Below, in pieces: positions 15,202 to 24,137 of a stretch of DNA of 64,000 nt. The DNA is from Bacteroidota bacterium. GTDB taxonomy: Bacteria; Bacteroidota; Bacteroidia; Cytophagales; Cyclobacteriaceae. Made by a program: the position numbers and the translations under genes. The stretch spans positions 1 through 64,000 of the forward strand of contig JAEZEH010000031.1 of assembly GCA_023417785.1 (NCBI GenBank), read 5' to 3'. The notes below the pieces were generated by a model, which worked only from the letters and a program-made list of their open reading frames with translations, did not search any database and had not been told where the DNA came from. How positions within the stretch are numbered: the stretch's first letter is position 1; each line of letters starts with the position of its first letter.

Positions 15202-17961
15202 TCAATCCTTCGCAAACAGTTTTGCTTCACGCATATTCCAGACTACTTCATAATCGAAGGGTCTGCCACGGCGCTCACCATGGAACACCTCCTCATCCTT
15301 CGTAAGGGTAATTCGCAAGAACCGTGTATTCACTGGCTCGAACCGAATTACAGTAGTGCTACCGATGCCCTGCCCTTCTGAAACTATCCGCGTCCAGTTG
15401 TTTCCATCCAAAGATGTTTCCACATTGTACCCCCGCGGGAAAGTACCGATCGGGGGTGGAGCATTGGGGCCCCAGCCGCGGGGTATGGGCGGCGACTTGA
15501 ATTGAATTTCGGTGAGCTTCGCCGCTTCAGGGAGTTCAACCTGAAACCACATCCCTGCTTTTTGAGTGACCCCTGTTGTCCATCCTTCGAACGTGAAGGC
15601 TGCTCCTGGCGTGGCGGTACTGCCTTTGCGGACTTCCCCTGTATGACTGGCGGTTACCTTCCAATTTGACTGATGCGGAAGAAGTTTGGGAACCGTTGCC
15701 CAAACTGTTTCAAACGTGTAAGGTTGTTTCTGGTCCGACGTTGCTTTTCGCAATCTCGTGACCTCATCCGGCTGAATCACCGACGCCTCATTTTCGAAAT
15801 TCGCACGAATGAACGACGCGACTGAAGCAATCCATTTATCCGAGTTTGAAGCCATGGGTGCCATCAATCCGCCGGCGTACGACTCGCCCTGAATGTCTCC
15901 CGTCAATCCTCTTAACAGTACTTTCGACACATAGTCGGGGTGTGCCTGAACCCGTGGTGAACCTACGAGCGAAGGTGCCATCAGTTTTCCTTCACCGAAA
16001 GGGGTACCTGTACCCAGAGGACTGTGACAGGTTGCGCAGAAGCTTTTATATATCTTTTCCCCCTCTTCCACCAGGGCTTTTTCCTCCGGTGAGAAGTTCG
16101 GATAGTTTCTTCCAAAGAAGGCATGCACCACTGGCGGATCAAGAACCTGCCTTCCGACAAGTTGCACCCCTGCGGTGCTGTCCCGTTCAAGGATGCGTTT
16201 CACAACGGCTTCGGTACCTGGAATTTTGAGTAATCGACCGGTCATCATGGCGCGCATCCGCACCTGCATGTCTTCGTCCTCCATCAAACGCAAATAATTT
16301 TTTTCAAAACTTTTATCGCCGACCTTGTAAAGGGTTTCGCTTACCCACAAGGCCTGAATGCGCATTCGCGGGTTTTCGTGATTCATCAGCGATTTAACAA
16401 GGGCGGCATCAAGGGCACCAATACCTTCGAGCGTCCACAAAGCATGAAACCGGGTAGTTATTTTCGGAGCATTCTTTACCAGGTCAATCAACCCAGTGGC
16501 TACAGAACGGTCACCCCGCTGAACCAGAATCTGTTGCGCCATGTCCCTCCACCATCCGTTGGGATGCGAGAGGTGCCGTAACAATTCATTCGATGACTCT
16601 TCATACATCCGCGGCTGTTTTTTATCGCGGGTCATGCTCTTATGCGTTAGCCGCCATATCCTGCCGAGGTTAATCACTTTGTCGAGCTGGTACTGCTCAA
16701 TCTTTGTTCTGAGATAGGATCCCACCGGTGTCCATTCGCCTTCCTGAATGATCCCATGATACATATCCACGATATACATCGTACCATCAGGTGCAGTGGC
16801 CATATCCACAGGCCGGAACAAAGGATCCATTGAGCGAATGAATTCCGATTTCTGTTCCTGGTACGCATTGTGAAGAATGGTTAGGCCGTCATGGTTCTCG
16901 GCACGGATCTGCCGGACAATTCGCGCCACAGGTTCGCCGTAAAAGTACTGGCCTTTCAATTCATCCGGGAGCCGATGGCCGCGAAAGATGTCGTTACCAG
17001 ACGCGCCGGTTACGCGATTCAGGTTGCCATCGGGCATACGCACGGCTTGCATACCACCCTGCATATCGCCAATCTCTATCGGAGCACCCCAGGGTACCTC
17101 AAAACCTTCGGCGAAGTTTTTTTCAACAACGTAGTCGCCATAGTGAATAGGGAACTGAAAGTAAGACGGAACACCATTCGATCCGCCCTGAAACCAGAGC
17201 TTACCATCGTCGTCGTGAGTTATCCCCCACTGCGCGTGATTCGAACCCGTGGATTCACGAATAACCCCTTGCGGAGTTTCGCGTACACGGAAAGGGTTGA
17301 CGGTGCTGTAAAGCCAGTTGTCCATTCCCCAGTACAGAAATGCCTGTTGATGTTCCACATTACCGGCACGACCAAAATTGTCGGTGAAGAATTCTTTTTT
17401 GTCGGCTTTGCCATCATTGTCGGTATCCGTGAACTTGTACACAACATCGGCGTTCGATTCCATAGTAAGAATACTGTTGGGGCCGACAGGAAGAACAAAC
17501 CGCGGAAAGACCAGGCTGTCGACAAACATGCCGCCCCTTTCGTAAACGCCGTCATTATCGCGGTCTTCCCATCGGGATATTCCGCTCACCGGTTCCAGTG
17601 TACCCTTTGAATCTGCCGTGAGCATATACGATCGTAGCTCGAGTACATACATTCTCCCATTTCCGTCAAACGTGATTGCTCCGGGCTGCTGGATCTCGGG
17701 TTCAGTGAGTACCGCTTCCATTTCGTATCCAGGCGGAAGGAGAAACCTTTCTTTTTGTTTCTTCACCGGAAGGGGTTTTACAGGTGGCTTGGGTTCCAGA
17801 TCAATGCCCTTCCAAATTGCACTGGCTGTATCGGCACCCTCCGGCAGCGTAACCACAGGCCATGTTTCTTTCTGATGTGAACACGATATTGAAAGGAAAA
17901 CCACCAGCCCAAACACAAACGGCGCAATGGAGGGGTTGTTCAGACATCTTGGAATGCTCAT
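15202..17961 (-). CDS. lipoprotein membrane-bound dehydrogenase-like protein with HEAT, cytochrome c and discoidin-like domains
   Basis: The protein has 919 residues. A lipoprotein signal peptide ends at SISC (Cys near residue 27). Residues about 60-430 form a beta-propeller of the PVC-type putative membrane-bound dehydrogenase domain, with repeated DxDNDG-like loops (DRDNDGVYERG, DTDNDGKADKKEFF). Residues about 450-610 are HEAT-like helical repeats. A cytochrome c domain with CATCH follows near 660-760. The C-terminal part (about 780-919) is a discoidin/F5-8-type sugar-binding module. Related proteins take part in periplasmic oxidation of sugars or alcohols. It is the first gene of the minus-strand trio and divergent from the isomerase gene. 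Confidence 0.88.
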   Translation of the reverse strand: MSIPRCLNNPSIAPFVFGLVVFLSISCSHQKETWPVVTLPEGADTASAIWKGIDLEPKPPVKPLPVKKQKERFLLPPGYEMEAVLTEPEIQQPGAITFDGNGRMYVLELRSYMLTADSKGTLEPVSGISRWEDRDNDGVYERGGMFVDSLVFPRFVLPVGPNSILTMESNADVVYKFTDTDNDGKADKKEFFTDNFGRAGNVEHQQAFLYWGMDNWLYSTVNPFRVRETPQGVIRESTGSNHAQWGITHDDDGKLWFQGGSNGVPSYFQFPIHYGDYVVEKNFAEGFEVPWGAPIEIGDMQGGMQAVRMPDGNLNRVTGASGNDIFRGHRLPDELKGQYFYGEPVARIVRQIRAENHDGLTILHNAYQEQKSEFIRSMDPLFRPVDMATAPDGTMYIVDMYHGIIQEGEWTPVGSYLRTKIEQYQLDKVINLGRIWRLTHKSMTRDKKQPRMYEESSNELLRHLSHPNGWWRDMAQQILVQRGDRSVATGLIDLVKNAPKITTRFHALWTLEGIGALDAALVKSLMNHENPRMRIQALWVSETLYKVGDKSFEKNYLRLMEDEDMQVRMRAMMTGRLLKIPGTEAVVKRILERDSTAGVQLVGRQVLDPPVVHAFFGRNYPNFSPEEKALVEEGEKIYKSFCATCHSPLGTGTPFGEGKLMAPSLVGSPRVQAHPDYVSKVLLRGLTGDIQGESYAGGLMAPMASNSDKWIASVASFIRANFENEASVIQPDEVTRLRKATSDQKQPYTFETVWATVPKLLPHQSNWKVTASHTGEVRKGSTATPGAAFTFEGWTTGVTQKAGMWFQVELPEAAKLTEIQFKSPPIPRGWGPNAPPPIGTFPRGYNVETSLDGNNWTRIVSEGQGIGSTTVIRFEPVNTRFLRITLTKDEEVFHGERRGRPFDYEVVWNMREAKLFAKD

Positions 17962-18157
17962 AGATGGGACGTTGTAACAGGGTTATAGTCAATTTCAATA
18001 TAGAGAGATTTGGTGAACGTTTACCACAATTTTAGGGCAGCGGCAGCGGGTGGTGGTCAGTGGAGTGACCTTTCCTGTACTGTCATGCCTGAAAATAGCG
18101 CTATGGGAATCTGTTCTGTTTGTTTAACTTAGTCCCACACCATCAAATCCATAAACT

Positions 18158-19033
18158 ATGTCTTCCTTGAAAAATGTTCGTCCGTTGGCAATGCTCCTCC
18201 TTCTTGCAAGTCTGGCGTACAGTGATATTATCGCGCAGAATATCGGCATGCAAATGGGAAGTATGCGCCAAATGGCCGATCAGGGGTCTGAGGCAACGCT
18301 TGCGCGGCTAAAAGAGATTGGCGTTACCGAAATCGAGGGTGGTTTACCCAGAGGAATGAAACCGGATGAATACAAGAAACTGCTGAAGAAATACAACATC
18401 ACGCTCGTTGCCACCGGAGTTGGATTTCCGCACCTTGAAAACCCCGACAGCACACAGAAAGTCATCAAACGTGCCAAAGACCTTGGGGCACGTTATGTGA
18501 TTTGTTACTGGATTCCCCACGAAGGCGATGACTTTACTTTTGATGATATGAAGAAAGCTGTTGAGGTGTTCAACAAAGCCGGAAAACAATTGGCTGAAAA
18601 CGGATTAAGTCTCTCGTACCATGCTCACGGTTATGAGTTTCGGGAATATGAAGGGGGCGATGGTACGTTGTTTGAATACCTGATGGAAAAAACAGATCCC
18701 CGTTATGTGACCTTTCAAATGGATGTGTTCTGGATTAAGAACCCGGGTCAGGATCCGGCTGCATTACTGCGCAAATACCCTGAGCGTTGGAAGTCGCTGC
18801 ACCTGAAGGACAGAAAACACGGCACACCGGATACCAACAATGGACGGCAGGACAAGGAATCCAACGTTGTTCTGGGGACGGGCGATGTGAACATTGCTGA
18901 AGTTATGAAGGCAGCGCGGGAGATCGGAATCAAGCATTATTTTATCGAAGACGAATCCTCACGGGCGCTGGAACAGGTTCCGCAGAGTGTTGCATACCTG
19001 AAAAGTCTTGGGGCTGGTAAGACCAAAAAGTGA
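18158..19033 (+). CDS. secreted sugar phosphate isomerase/epimerase-like TIM barrel
   Basis: The protein has 291 residues. The first ~27 residues are a signal peptide (hydrophobic core LAMLLLLASLAYS, cleavage near AQN). The rest is a xylose-isomerase-like TIM barrel. Metal-ligand motifs are visible in SYHAHGYEF, the FQMDVFWI strand, SLHLKDRK and the C-terminal FIEDESS. Cytoplasmic relatives isomerise or epimerise keto-sugars. An exported version fits the oxidised-sugar pathways in Bacteroidota, where a periplasmic dehydrogenase makes a 3-keto-sugar that is then cleaved or isomerised. That pathway role is inferred from the divergent neighbour and is not proven here. Confidence 0.85.
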   Translation: MSSLKNVRPLAMLLLLASLAYSDIIAQNIGMQMGSMRQMADQGSEATLARLKEIGVTEIEGGLPRGMKPDEYKKLLKKYNITLVATGVGFPHLENPDSTQKVIKRAKDLGARYVICYWIPHEGDDFTFDDMKKAVEVFNKAGKQLAENGLSLSYHAHGYEFREYEGGDGTLFEYLMEKTDPRYVTFQMDVFWIKNPGQDPAALLRKYPERWKSLHLKDRKHGTPDTNNGRQDKESNVVLGTGDVNIAEVMKAAREIGIKHYFIEDESSRALEQVPQSVAYLKSLGAGKTKK

Positions 19034-19061
19034 AAGTCAGCTTAGCTGCACACTGGGATAC

Positions 19062-19784
19062 CTATGAGTCTTCAGTCGGGGATTTTTTTCTTCTATCGTA
19101 AACGATATACGCAATGAATCCTGCAAGACTTACGACTGATATCCAAATCAGGCCTTGCTCCAGGCGATCGATGTCTTTCCCGAGGTAGGCGATGCCGATA
19201 GTGAGAGGAAGAATTCCCATAAGGGTTGCACCAATGAATCTCAGGTAGCCCATCTGAAGAAACCCTCCTACAAAGCTAGTTGCATCATTCGAGAGTACTG
19301 GTGACAGGCGTGCAATCACCACTGCCCACAGTCCATAGTCGTCGACATATTTTGCGACCTTCTTCTCCGTCTTATGACCAATTAGTTTTCTTACCGTGAC
19401 GGGGCCGAGGTAATTACCAATGGCGTATCCTATTGAAGATGCCGTGAGGACACCTCCTATTGCTAATGTCGATCCCCAGAACGGACCGTACGCAAGAACA
19501 GTGACTACCATCACAAGTATACTGGGAATCACAAACAGAAACATTTGTGCAATCATGATCGCGATTATGACAAGTGGTCCCCAAAAACCAAATTGCGATA
19601 CCCACTCTTGTATCCTGTCCTGATCATCACTTGTCAAAACTTTATAAGCTTCGTTTATTCCGTTTTGAAATGCCGGCCAGATAAAATAACAACCGACAAG
19701 CACACCGGCCAGTCCGAGTGAAATTATCAGCGGCCACTTCGTCTGCTTCTCGCCTTCTTCCTTTTCCGGTTTGTTTTCTTCCAT
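19062..19784 (-). CDS. VTT-domain (TVP38/TMEM64, DedA-like) membrane protein
   Basis: The protein has 240 residues from the ATG at 19784; an upstream TTG is less likely. A charged N-terminus precedes five or six predicted membrane helices. The VTT-core motif is visible in GPFWGSTLAIGGVLTASSIGYAIGNYLG and ARLSPVLSNDATSFVGG, the latter being the family proline/arginine re-entrant region. DedA/TMEM64 proteins are linked to lipid scrambling, undecaprenyl phosphate recycling and membrane homeostasis; which one applies here is unknown. It converges with the sugar isomerase gene and is divergent from katG. Confidence 0.87.
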   Translation of the reverse strand: MEENKPEKEEGEKQTKWPLIISLGLAGVLVGCYFIWPAFQNGINEAYKVLTSDDQDRIQEWVSQFGFWGPLVIIAIMIAQMFLFVIPSILVMVVTVLAYGPFWGSTLAIGGVLTASSIGYAIGNYLGPVTVRKLIGHKTEKKVAKYVDDYGLWAVVIARLSPVLSNDATSFVGGFLQMGYLRFIGATLMGILPLTIGIAYLGKDIDRLEQGLIWISVVSLAGFIAYIVYDRRKKSPTEDS

Positions 19785-20044
19785 TATGCCACGTAACAAT
19801 TGCTTGTCTGAAACCAACGCCTGATCTGTTAAAAACGCGGGCCAGGCTCATTAATAGCTGTTGTAAATCTGGTTTCCCGAAGTGTCAATGATGGAAATCC
19901 GGGCTTCGAAAACCGGGGTCATTGATAGACTGAGGTTATATACGTATAAAGACAATTGATTTGATCTATAATCGATCATGACCTAACTTGTTGGTCGACT
20001 CTGCAGATCTGAAAATCATACTAAACACCAATAACTCTTTAATC

Positions 20045-22339
20045 ATGGGAAATGACGCATTATCAAACACAAACGCGCTACAGGTCAACGATTCGGACGC
20101 ATCAAAGTGTCCGTTTCTCGGTGGCGCGCTGAAAGAAACCGCAGGTAGCGGAACGAGAAACCGGGACTGGTGGCCCAACCAGCTGAAGGTGAATATTCTT
20201 CGTCAACAGTCGTCACTCTCCGACCCGATGGGCGGAACGTTTAACTATGCAGAGGAGTTCAACTCCCTGGATCTCGATGTTGTCAAGAATGATGTTTTCC
20301 AATTGATGACAACGTCTCAGGATTGGTGGCCTGCAGACTATGGACATTATGGTCCGCTCTTCGTTCGCATGGCGTGGCACAGCGCAGGTACGTATCGGAT
20401 TTCGGATGGTCGCGGAGGTGCAGGAGCCGGTATGCAACGATTTGCGCCTCTCAATAGCTGGCCTGATAATGCCAACCTCGACAAAGCCCGACTTCTGCTT
20501 TGGCCAATAAAGAAGAAATACGGAAAAAAGATCTCGTGGGCTGACCTTATGATCCTCGCTGGAAACTGTGCCCTTGAATCAATGGGCTTCAAGACCTTTG
20601 GCTTCGCCGGTGGACGCCAGGATCAGTGGGAGCCTCAGGAGGAAATCTATTGGGGTGCAGAAGGGAAATGGCTCGAAGACAAACGATACTCCGGAGACCG
20701 GGAACTGGAGAATCCGCTCGCGGCCGTTCAGATGGGACTAATTTATGTAAACCCCGAAGGACCCAATGGTAAACCGGATCCGGTGGCTTCTGCACGCGAC
20801 ATTAGGGAAACGTTTGGGCGCATGGCGATGAATGATGAGGAGACGGTAGCGCTAATTGCCGGGGGACATAGCTTCGGCAAAACACACGGCGCAGCCGATG
20901 CAGGCAAATACGTTGGGCCCGAACCCGCCGCTGCAGGTATTGAAGATCAAGGCCTCGGCTGGAAAAATACTTATGGCACTGGTCGCGGCGGAGACACCAT
21001 CACCAGTGGCCTTGAAGGTGCCTGGACTACCACACCGACAAAATGGAGTAATAACTTTTTTGAAAACCTTTTTGGTTTCGAATGGGAATTAACGAAGAGT
21101 CCTGCCGGAGCTTTCCAATGGAAGCCAAAAGATGGCGCCGGCGCGAACACCGTGCCCGATGCTCATGATCCTTCCAAACGACACGCCCCTACCATGCTTA
21201 CTACGGACCTTGCGTTGCGCTTTGATCCCGCTTACGAGAAGATTTCACGGCGCTTTCTGGAAAATCCCGATCAGTTCGCCGATGCTTTTGCCAGAGCATG
21301 GTTCAAGCTTACCCACCGCGACATGGGGCCTCGTGCGCGTTACCTCGGCCCCGAAGTGCCACAGGAAGAACTCATTTGGCAGGATCCTATCCCGCCGGTT
21401 AGACATGAGCTTATTGACGCCGAAGATATCGCGACATTGAAAACAAAAATACTGGGCTCCGGGCTCACTGTATCCGAATTAGTTTCCACTGCGTGGGCGT
21501 CAGCGTCAACGTTCCGTGGCTCTGATAAGCGTGGCGGTGCAAACGGCGCACGTATACGGCTCTCGCCTCAGAAAGATTGGGCGGTCAATAATCCGCCGCA
21601 ACTAAAGAAAGTTTTGAATGTTCTCGAAACGATACGGGAAGAGTTTAATAGCTTGCAAACCGGCGGCAAACTGGTTTCCATCGCCGATCTCATTATTTTG
21701 GCCGGATGCGCCGGCGTTGAAAAGGCGGCCCAGAATGCGGGGCAAATGGTAACTGTTCCCTTTACCCCAGGACGTACAGATGCGACCCAGGAGCAAACCG
21801 ACGTCGAATCATTTGATGTTCTCGAACCCGCGGCCGACGGATTCCGCAACTATGCCGATACACGCCACAAGTCTACGGCAGAAGAAATGCTCATAGACAA
21901 GGCACAACTTCTAACGTTAACAGCTCCTGAAATGACGGTGCTCATCGGTGGAATGCGCGTACTCAATGCTAATTTCGATCAGTCTAAACACGGTGTGTTT
22001 ACTGAACGTACTGAGACACTTACCAATGATTTCTTCGTGAATCTGCTGGATTTCGGAACAACGTGGAAGGCAACATCGGATAGCGAGACCATGTTCGAGG
22101 GTCGTGACAGAAACACCGGAAAAGTGAAATGGACTGCCACACGGACTGACTTGATCTTTGGCTCGAACTCGGAGCTGCGCGCCGTTGCAGAAGTTTACGG
22201 ATGTGATGATGGTCAGGAGAAGTTTGTGAACGACTTCGTTGCTGCATGGAACAAGGTGATGGATCTTGACCGATTCGAACTTGTTTCCCGCCGCGTGGAG
22301 ATACAGGACAAGAGCAAAGAAAAGGTTGCACTTACGTAA
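20045..22339 (+). CDS. katG: bifunctional catalase-peroxidase
   Basis: The protein has 764 residues from the ATG at 20045. It removes hydrogen peroxide by catalase and peroxidase reactions with haem b. The distal triad reads RMAWH (Arg108, Trp111, His112). Tyr234 and Met260 complete the Met-Tyr-Trp crosslink, and His275 in GGHSFGKTHG is the proximal haem ligand. The inactive C-terminal peroxidase-like domain is present from about residue 450. Length is normal for the family and all active-site residues are kept. It is divergent from the VTT gene with 260 bases between starts, and ends in a clear terminator. I could not identify an OxyR or PerR site. Confidence 0.97.
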   Translation: MGNDALSNTNALQVNDSDASKCPFLGGALKETAGSGTRNRDWWPNQLKVNILRQQSSLSDPMGGTFNYAEEFNSLDLDVVKNDVFQLMTTSQDWWPADYGHYGPLFVRMAWHSAGTYRISDGRGGAGAGMQRFAPLNSWPDNANLDKARLLLWPIKKKYGKKISWADLMILAGNCALESMGFKTFGFAGGRQDQWEPQEEIYWGAEGKWLEDKRYSGDRELENPLAAVQMGLIYVNPEGPNGKPDPVASARDIRETFGRMAMNDEETVALIAGGHSFGKTHGAADAGKYVGPEPAAAGIEDQGLGWKNTYGTGRGGDTITSGLEGAWTTTPTKWSNNFFENLFGFEWELTKSPAGAFQWKPKDGAGANTVPDAHDPSKRHAPTMLTTDLALRFDPAYEKISRRFLENPDQFADAFARAWFKLTHRDMGPRARYLGPEVPQEELIWQDPIPPVRHELIDAEDIATLKTKILGSGLTVSELVSTAWASASTFRGSDKRGGANGARIRLSPQKDWAVNNPPQLKKVLNVLETIREEFNSLQTGGKLVSIADLIILAGCAGVEKAAQNAGQMVTVPFTPGRTDATQEQTDVESFDVLEPAADGFRNYADTRHKSTAEEMLIDKAQLLTLTAPEMTVLIGGMRVLNANFDQSKHGVFTERTETLTNDFFVNLLDFGTTWKATSDSETMFEGRDRNTGKVKWTATRTDLIFGSNSELRAVAEVYGCDDGQEKFVNDFVAAWNKVMDLDRFELVSRRVEIQDKSKEKVALT

Positions 22340-22369
22340 CGTAATTAGTTACAATTGAAGTGTTTCATC

Positions 22370-22404
22370 AAAAAGGCCGTCTCATTGTGAGGCGGCCTTT
22401 TTTT
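22370..22404 (+). terminator. rho-independent terminator of katG
   Basis: A 13-bp stem with one G-T pair (AAAGGCCGTCTCA against TGAGGCGGCCTTT) encloses a three-base TTG loop, followed by a run of T. It begins 30 bases after the katG stop. Confidence 0.92.
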
Positions 22405-22521
22405 GGTCGAATTTTGTTTGCAGAAGACTTAGTAAGCTAACGATTATTCCGCGGAAAAATACGCTGAGCCTACGGCCCTAATTTGACGCGGAGCGAATTA
22501 GCTTTGACGTGCAGGCCACTA

Positions 22522-22977
22522 CTAAGCAGTAGCCAACTTGCCTTCTGTTATCCTCTTAAGATCTTCCAATGCGCCGGGCCACCCTTCATCGAACATATCA
22601 CGCCATTGGGGCTTGGTTTCGATTGTTACTGTAAGCGTAGTCTTGCCGTTGGTCTCAGCAAACTTGTATCCTTCAGCGATACCGATCCAACCAAGGGCCG
22701 TGTCGCTGGTCCGGTCTTCCTCGCCGTTGGGGCCAAGCAATGCGATGTGGCGTGCCAGTACCTCTTCGTAGGGCTTGAACTCAACGAGCTCCGCCAGTGT
22801 TCCGGCTCCATTCGGCCCAATAAACTTGATCTTCGCCCCTTTGTTCCATTGTCCGTCATATGAAGAACTCGGCCAACTCCTGGACACCCACTGTTCGTAT
22901 GTATCTTTGTTCAACATGGTCTCCCAAACCTTTTTTGCCGGAGCGGCAATCTCAATTGAATACGTTAATGTTTCCAT
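22522..22977 (-). CDS. SRPBCC (AHSA1-like) protein
   Basis: The protein has 151 residues from the ATG at 22977. It has a START/Bet v 1-like helix-grip fold, recognisable from EIAAPAKKVWETMLN, EQWVSRSWPSSSYDG, the GPNGAGTLAELVEFKPYEEV strands, and a C-terminal helix beginning DEGWPGALEDLKRI. AHSA1-type domains bind hydrophobic ligands or act as HSP90 activator homologues; in bacteria the role is mostly unknown. It is cytoplasmic. It converges with katG and has no obvious operon partner. Confidence 0.88.
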   Translation of the reverse strand: METLTYSIEIAAPAKKVWETMLNKDTYEQWVSRSWPSSSYDGQWNKGAKIKFIGPNGAGTLAELVEFKPYEEVLARHIALLGPNGEEDRTSDTALGWIGIAEGYKFAETNGKTTLTVTIETKPQWRDMFDEGWPGALEDLKRITEGKLATA

Positions 22978-23124
22978 AGCCGTTTTGTTTTGATTTGGTA
23001 ATGCTAAATGAAATAATTGTTCACCAAAATTGAGCATTTCCCCCGACAACCCACGGGGCCGGGGCCGGCAATGAAAGAGGCCAAATGCGACAATCGAATA
23101 ATGTCCTTCGGACCAACCGGCGGT

Positions 23125-23958
23125 TTACGCGCGGAGTTTTTCGGCAAGGGTCATAGCGCGGGTATGGAGACGATCATCCCCCATTCTTTTTGATCTCGCG
23201 CTAAATCCCGGTCCGGGTCCCTTCCATTGAAGTTCATCAACGTTTTCAAAGAGCGGTGTGTCACTTCGCAGTGTTGCGATGTCCTTGAATAAAAGAGCCA
23301 GTTCACGTTGAGCCCCCAATACCGTTTCCGGGAAATGTTCAATCGGGCCCCATTGATTTAACATTTGCGCGGCACCCACTTTACCAATGCCGGAGATGCC
23401 GGGATATCCGTCCGCGGTATCACCCACAAGTGCGAGAAAATCGGGAATCAACGAAGGAGGAACGCCAAACTTTTTTTGGATAGCAGCAGCATCGCGGATT
23501 GTGCCTGCCCTTCTGTCTATTTGAACAACACGATCCTCCCTGACACATTGCGCCAGATCTTTGTCGGGAGTCCATATACAAATTTTTTCAACGCGAGGAT
23601 CCGCCGAAGCGATATGGGCCGCAGAAGCGAGCGCATCGTCCGCTTCCAGATCGGTCATAGGCCAAACTGTAACTCCCATCTCAGCGAGGGCTTCTTCCAG
23701 TGGATGGAATTGCCTGAATAAGACGGGCTCAATGCCGACACTCGTTTTATACTCCGGCCATAGGTCGTTGCGAAAGGATTCGATAATATGGTCGGTGGCA
23801 ACACCAATGTGCGTTGCCCCTTCGTCGATCATTTGCAGCACACCATGTAATACCCCAACGGCGGCACCGAACGGTTTGTCTTTGCCTTTATTGAATCTGC
23901 GTTGGCCGTAAAAGTGGCGGAACAGTTCAAACGTACCATCGATAAGATGAATAATCAC
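23125..23958 (-). CDS. stand-alone 5'-3' exonuclease (FEN/PolI-exo family)
   Basis: The protein has 277 residues. The start is GTG at 23958, chosen because the conserved strand IIHLIDGTFELFRHFYG follows at once. Acidic metal-ligand clusters appear as DLEADDALASAA and DKDLAQC. The helix-three-turn-helix is GDTADGYPGISGIGKVGAA. This matches the N-terminal nuclease domain of DNA polymerase I or ExoIX/FEN proteins that cut 5' flaps. Here it is a separate gene, with no polymerase domain. A repair or Okazaki-fragment role is inferred from the family only. Confidence 0.9.
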   Translation of the reverse strand: MIIHLIDGTFELFRHFYGQRRFNKGKDKPFGAAVGVLHGVLQMIDEGATHIGVATDHIIESFRNDLWPEYKTSVGIEPVLFRQFHPLEEALAEMGVTVWPMTDLEADDALASAAHIASADPRVEKICIWTPDKDLAQCVREDRVVQIDRRAGTIRDAAAIQKKFGVPPSLIPDFLALVGDTADGYPGISGIGKVGAAQMLNQWGPIEHFPETVLGAQRELALLFKDIATLRSDTPLFENVDELQWKGPGPGFSARSKRMGDDRLHTRAMTLAEKLRA

Positions 23959-24046
23959 AGCGCTACATCAGGTTCGTATGGACCGAAATTAAGGAAAGAA
24001 TCGGACATAGCACTGTGGTTGTCCATGAAGCACTGGACTACCGCTT

Positions 24047-24130
24047 AGTGTAAGTGTGAGTTTGTGAGCGAGAGCGAGGAAGAGACATAGCGGCACTTTT
24101 CATCCTCGCACACACACTTACACTCACTCT
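24047..24130. repeat. imperfect GTGAG-rich inverted repeat
   Basis: The left arm (24047-24080) is rich in GTGTAAGTGTGAG and GCGAGGA. The right arm (24102-24130) is its reverse complement with a short gap: TCCTCGCACACACACTTACACTCACTCT. About 20 bases form the loop. It lies just past the stop of the two-domain esterase gene (minus strand). No T-run follows on either strand, so it is a structured repeat and not a typical terminator. Confidence 0.65.
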
Positions 24131-24137
24131 GATTCCC

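Noticed and set aside
16891..17610. 239-codon antisense frame inside the dehydrogenase gene
   Set aside because: Shadow frame of a well-supported gene on the other strand.
19818..20044. OxyR- or PerR-like site before katG
   Set aside because: Only vague partial palindromes (GATCTATAATCGATC) can be found; no consensus match.
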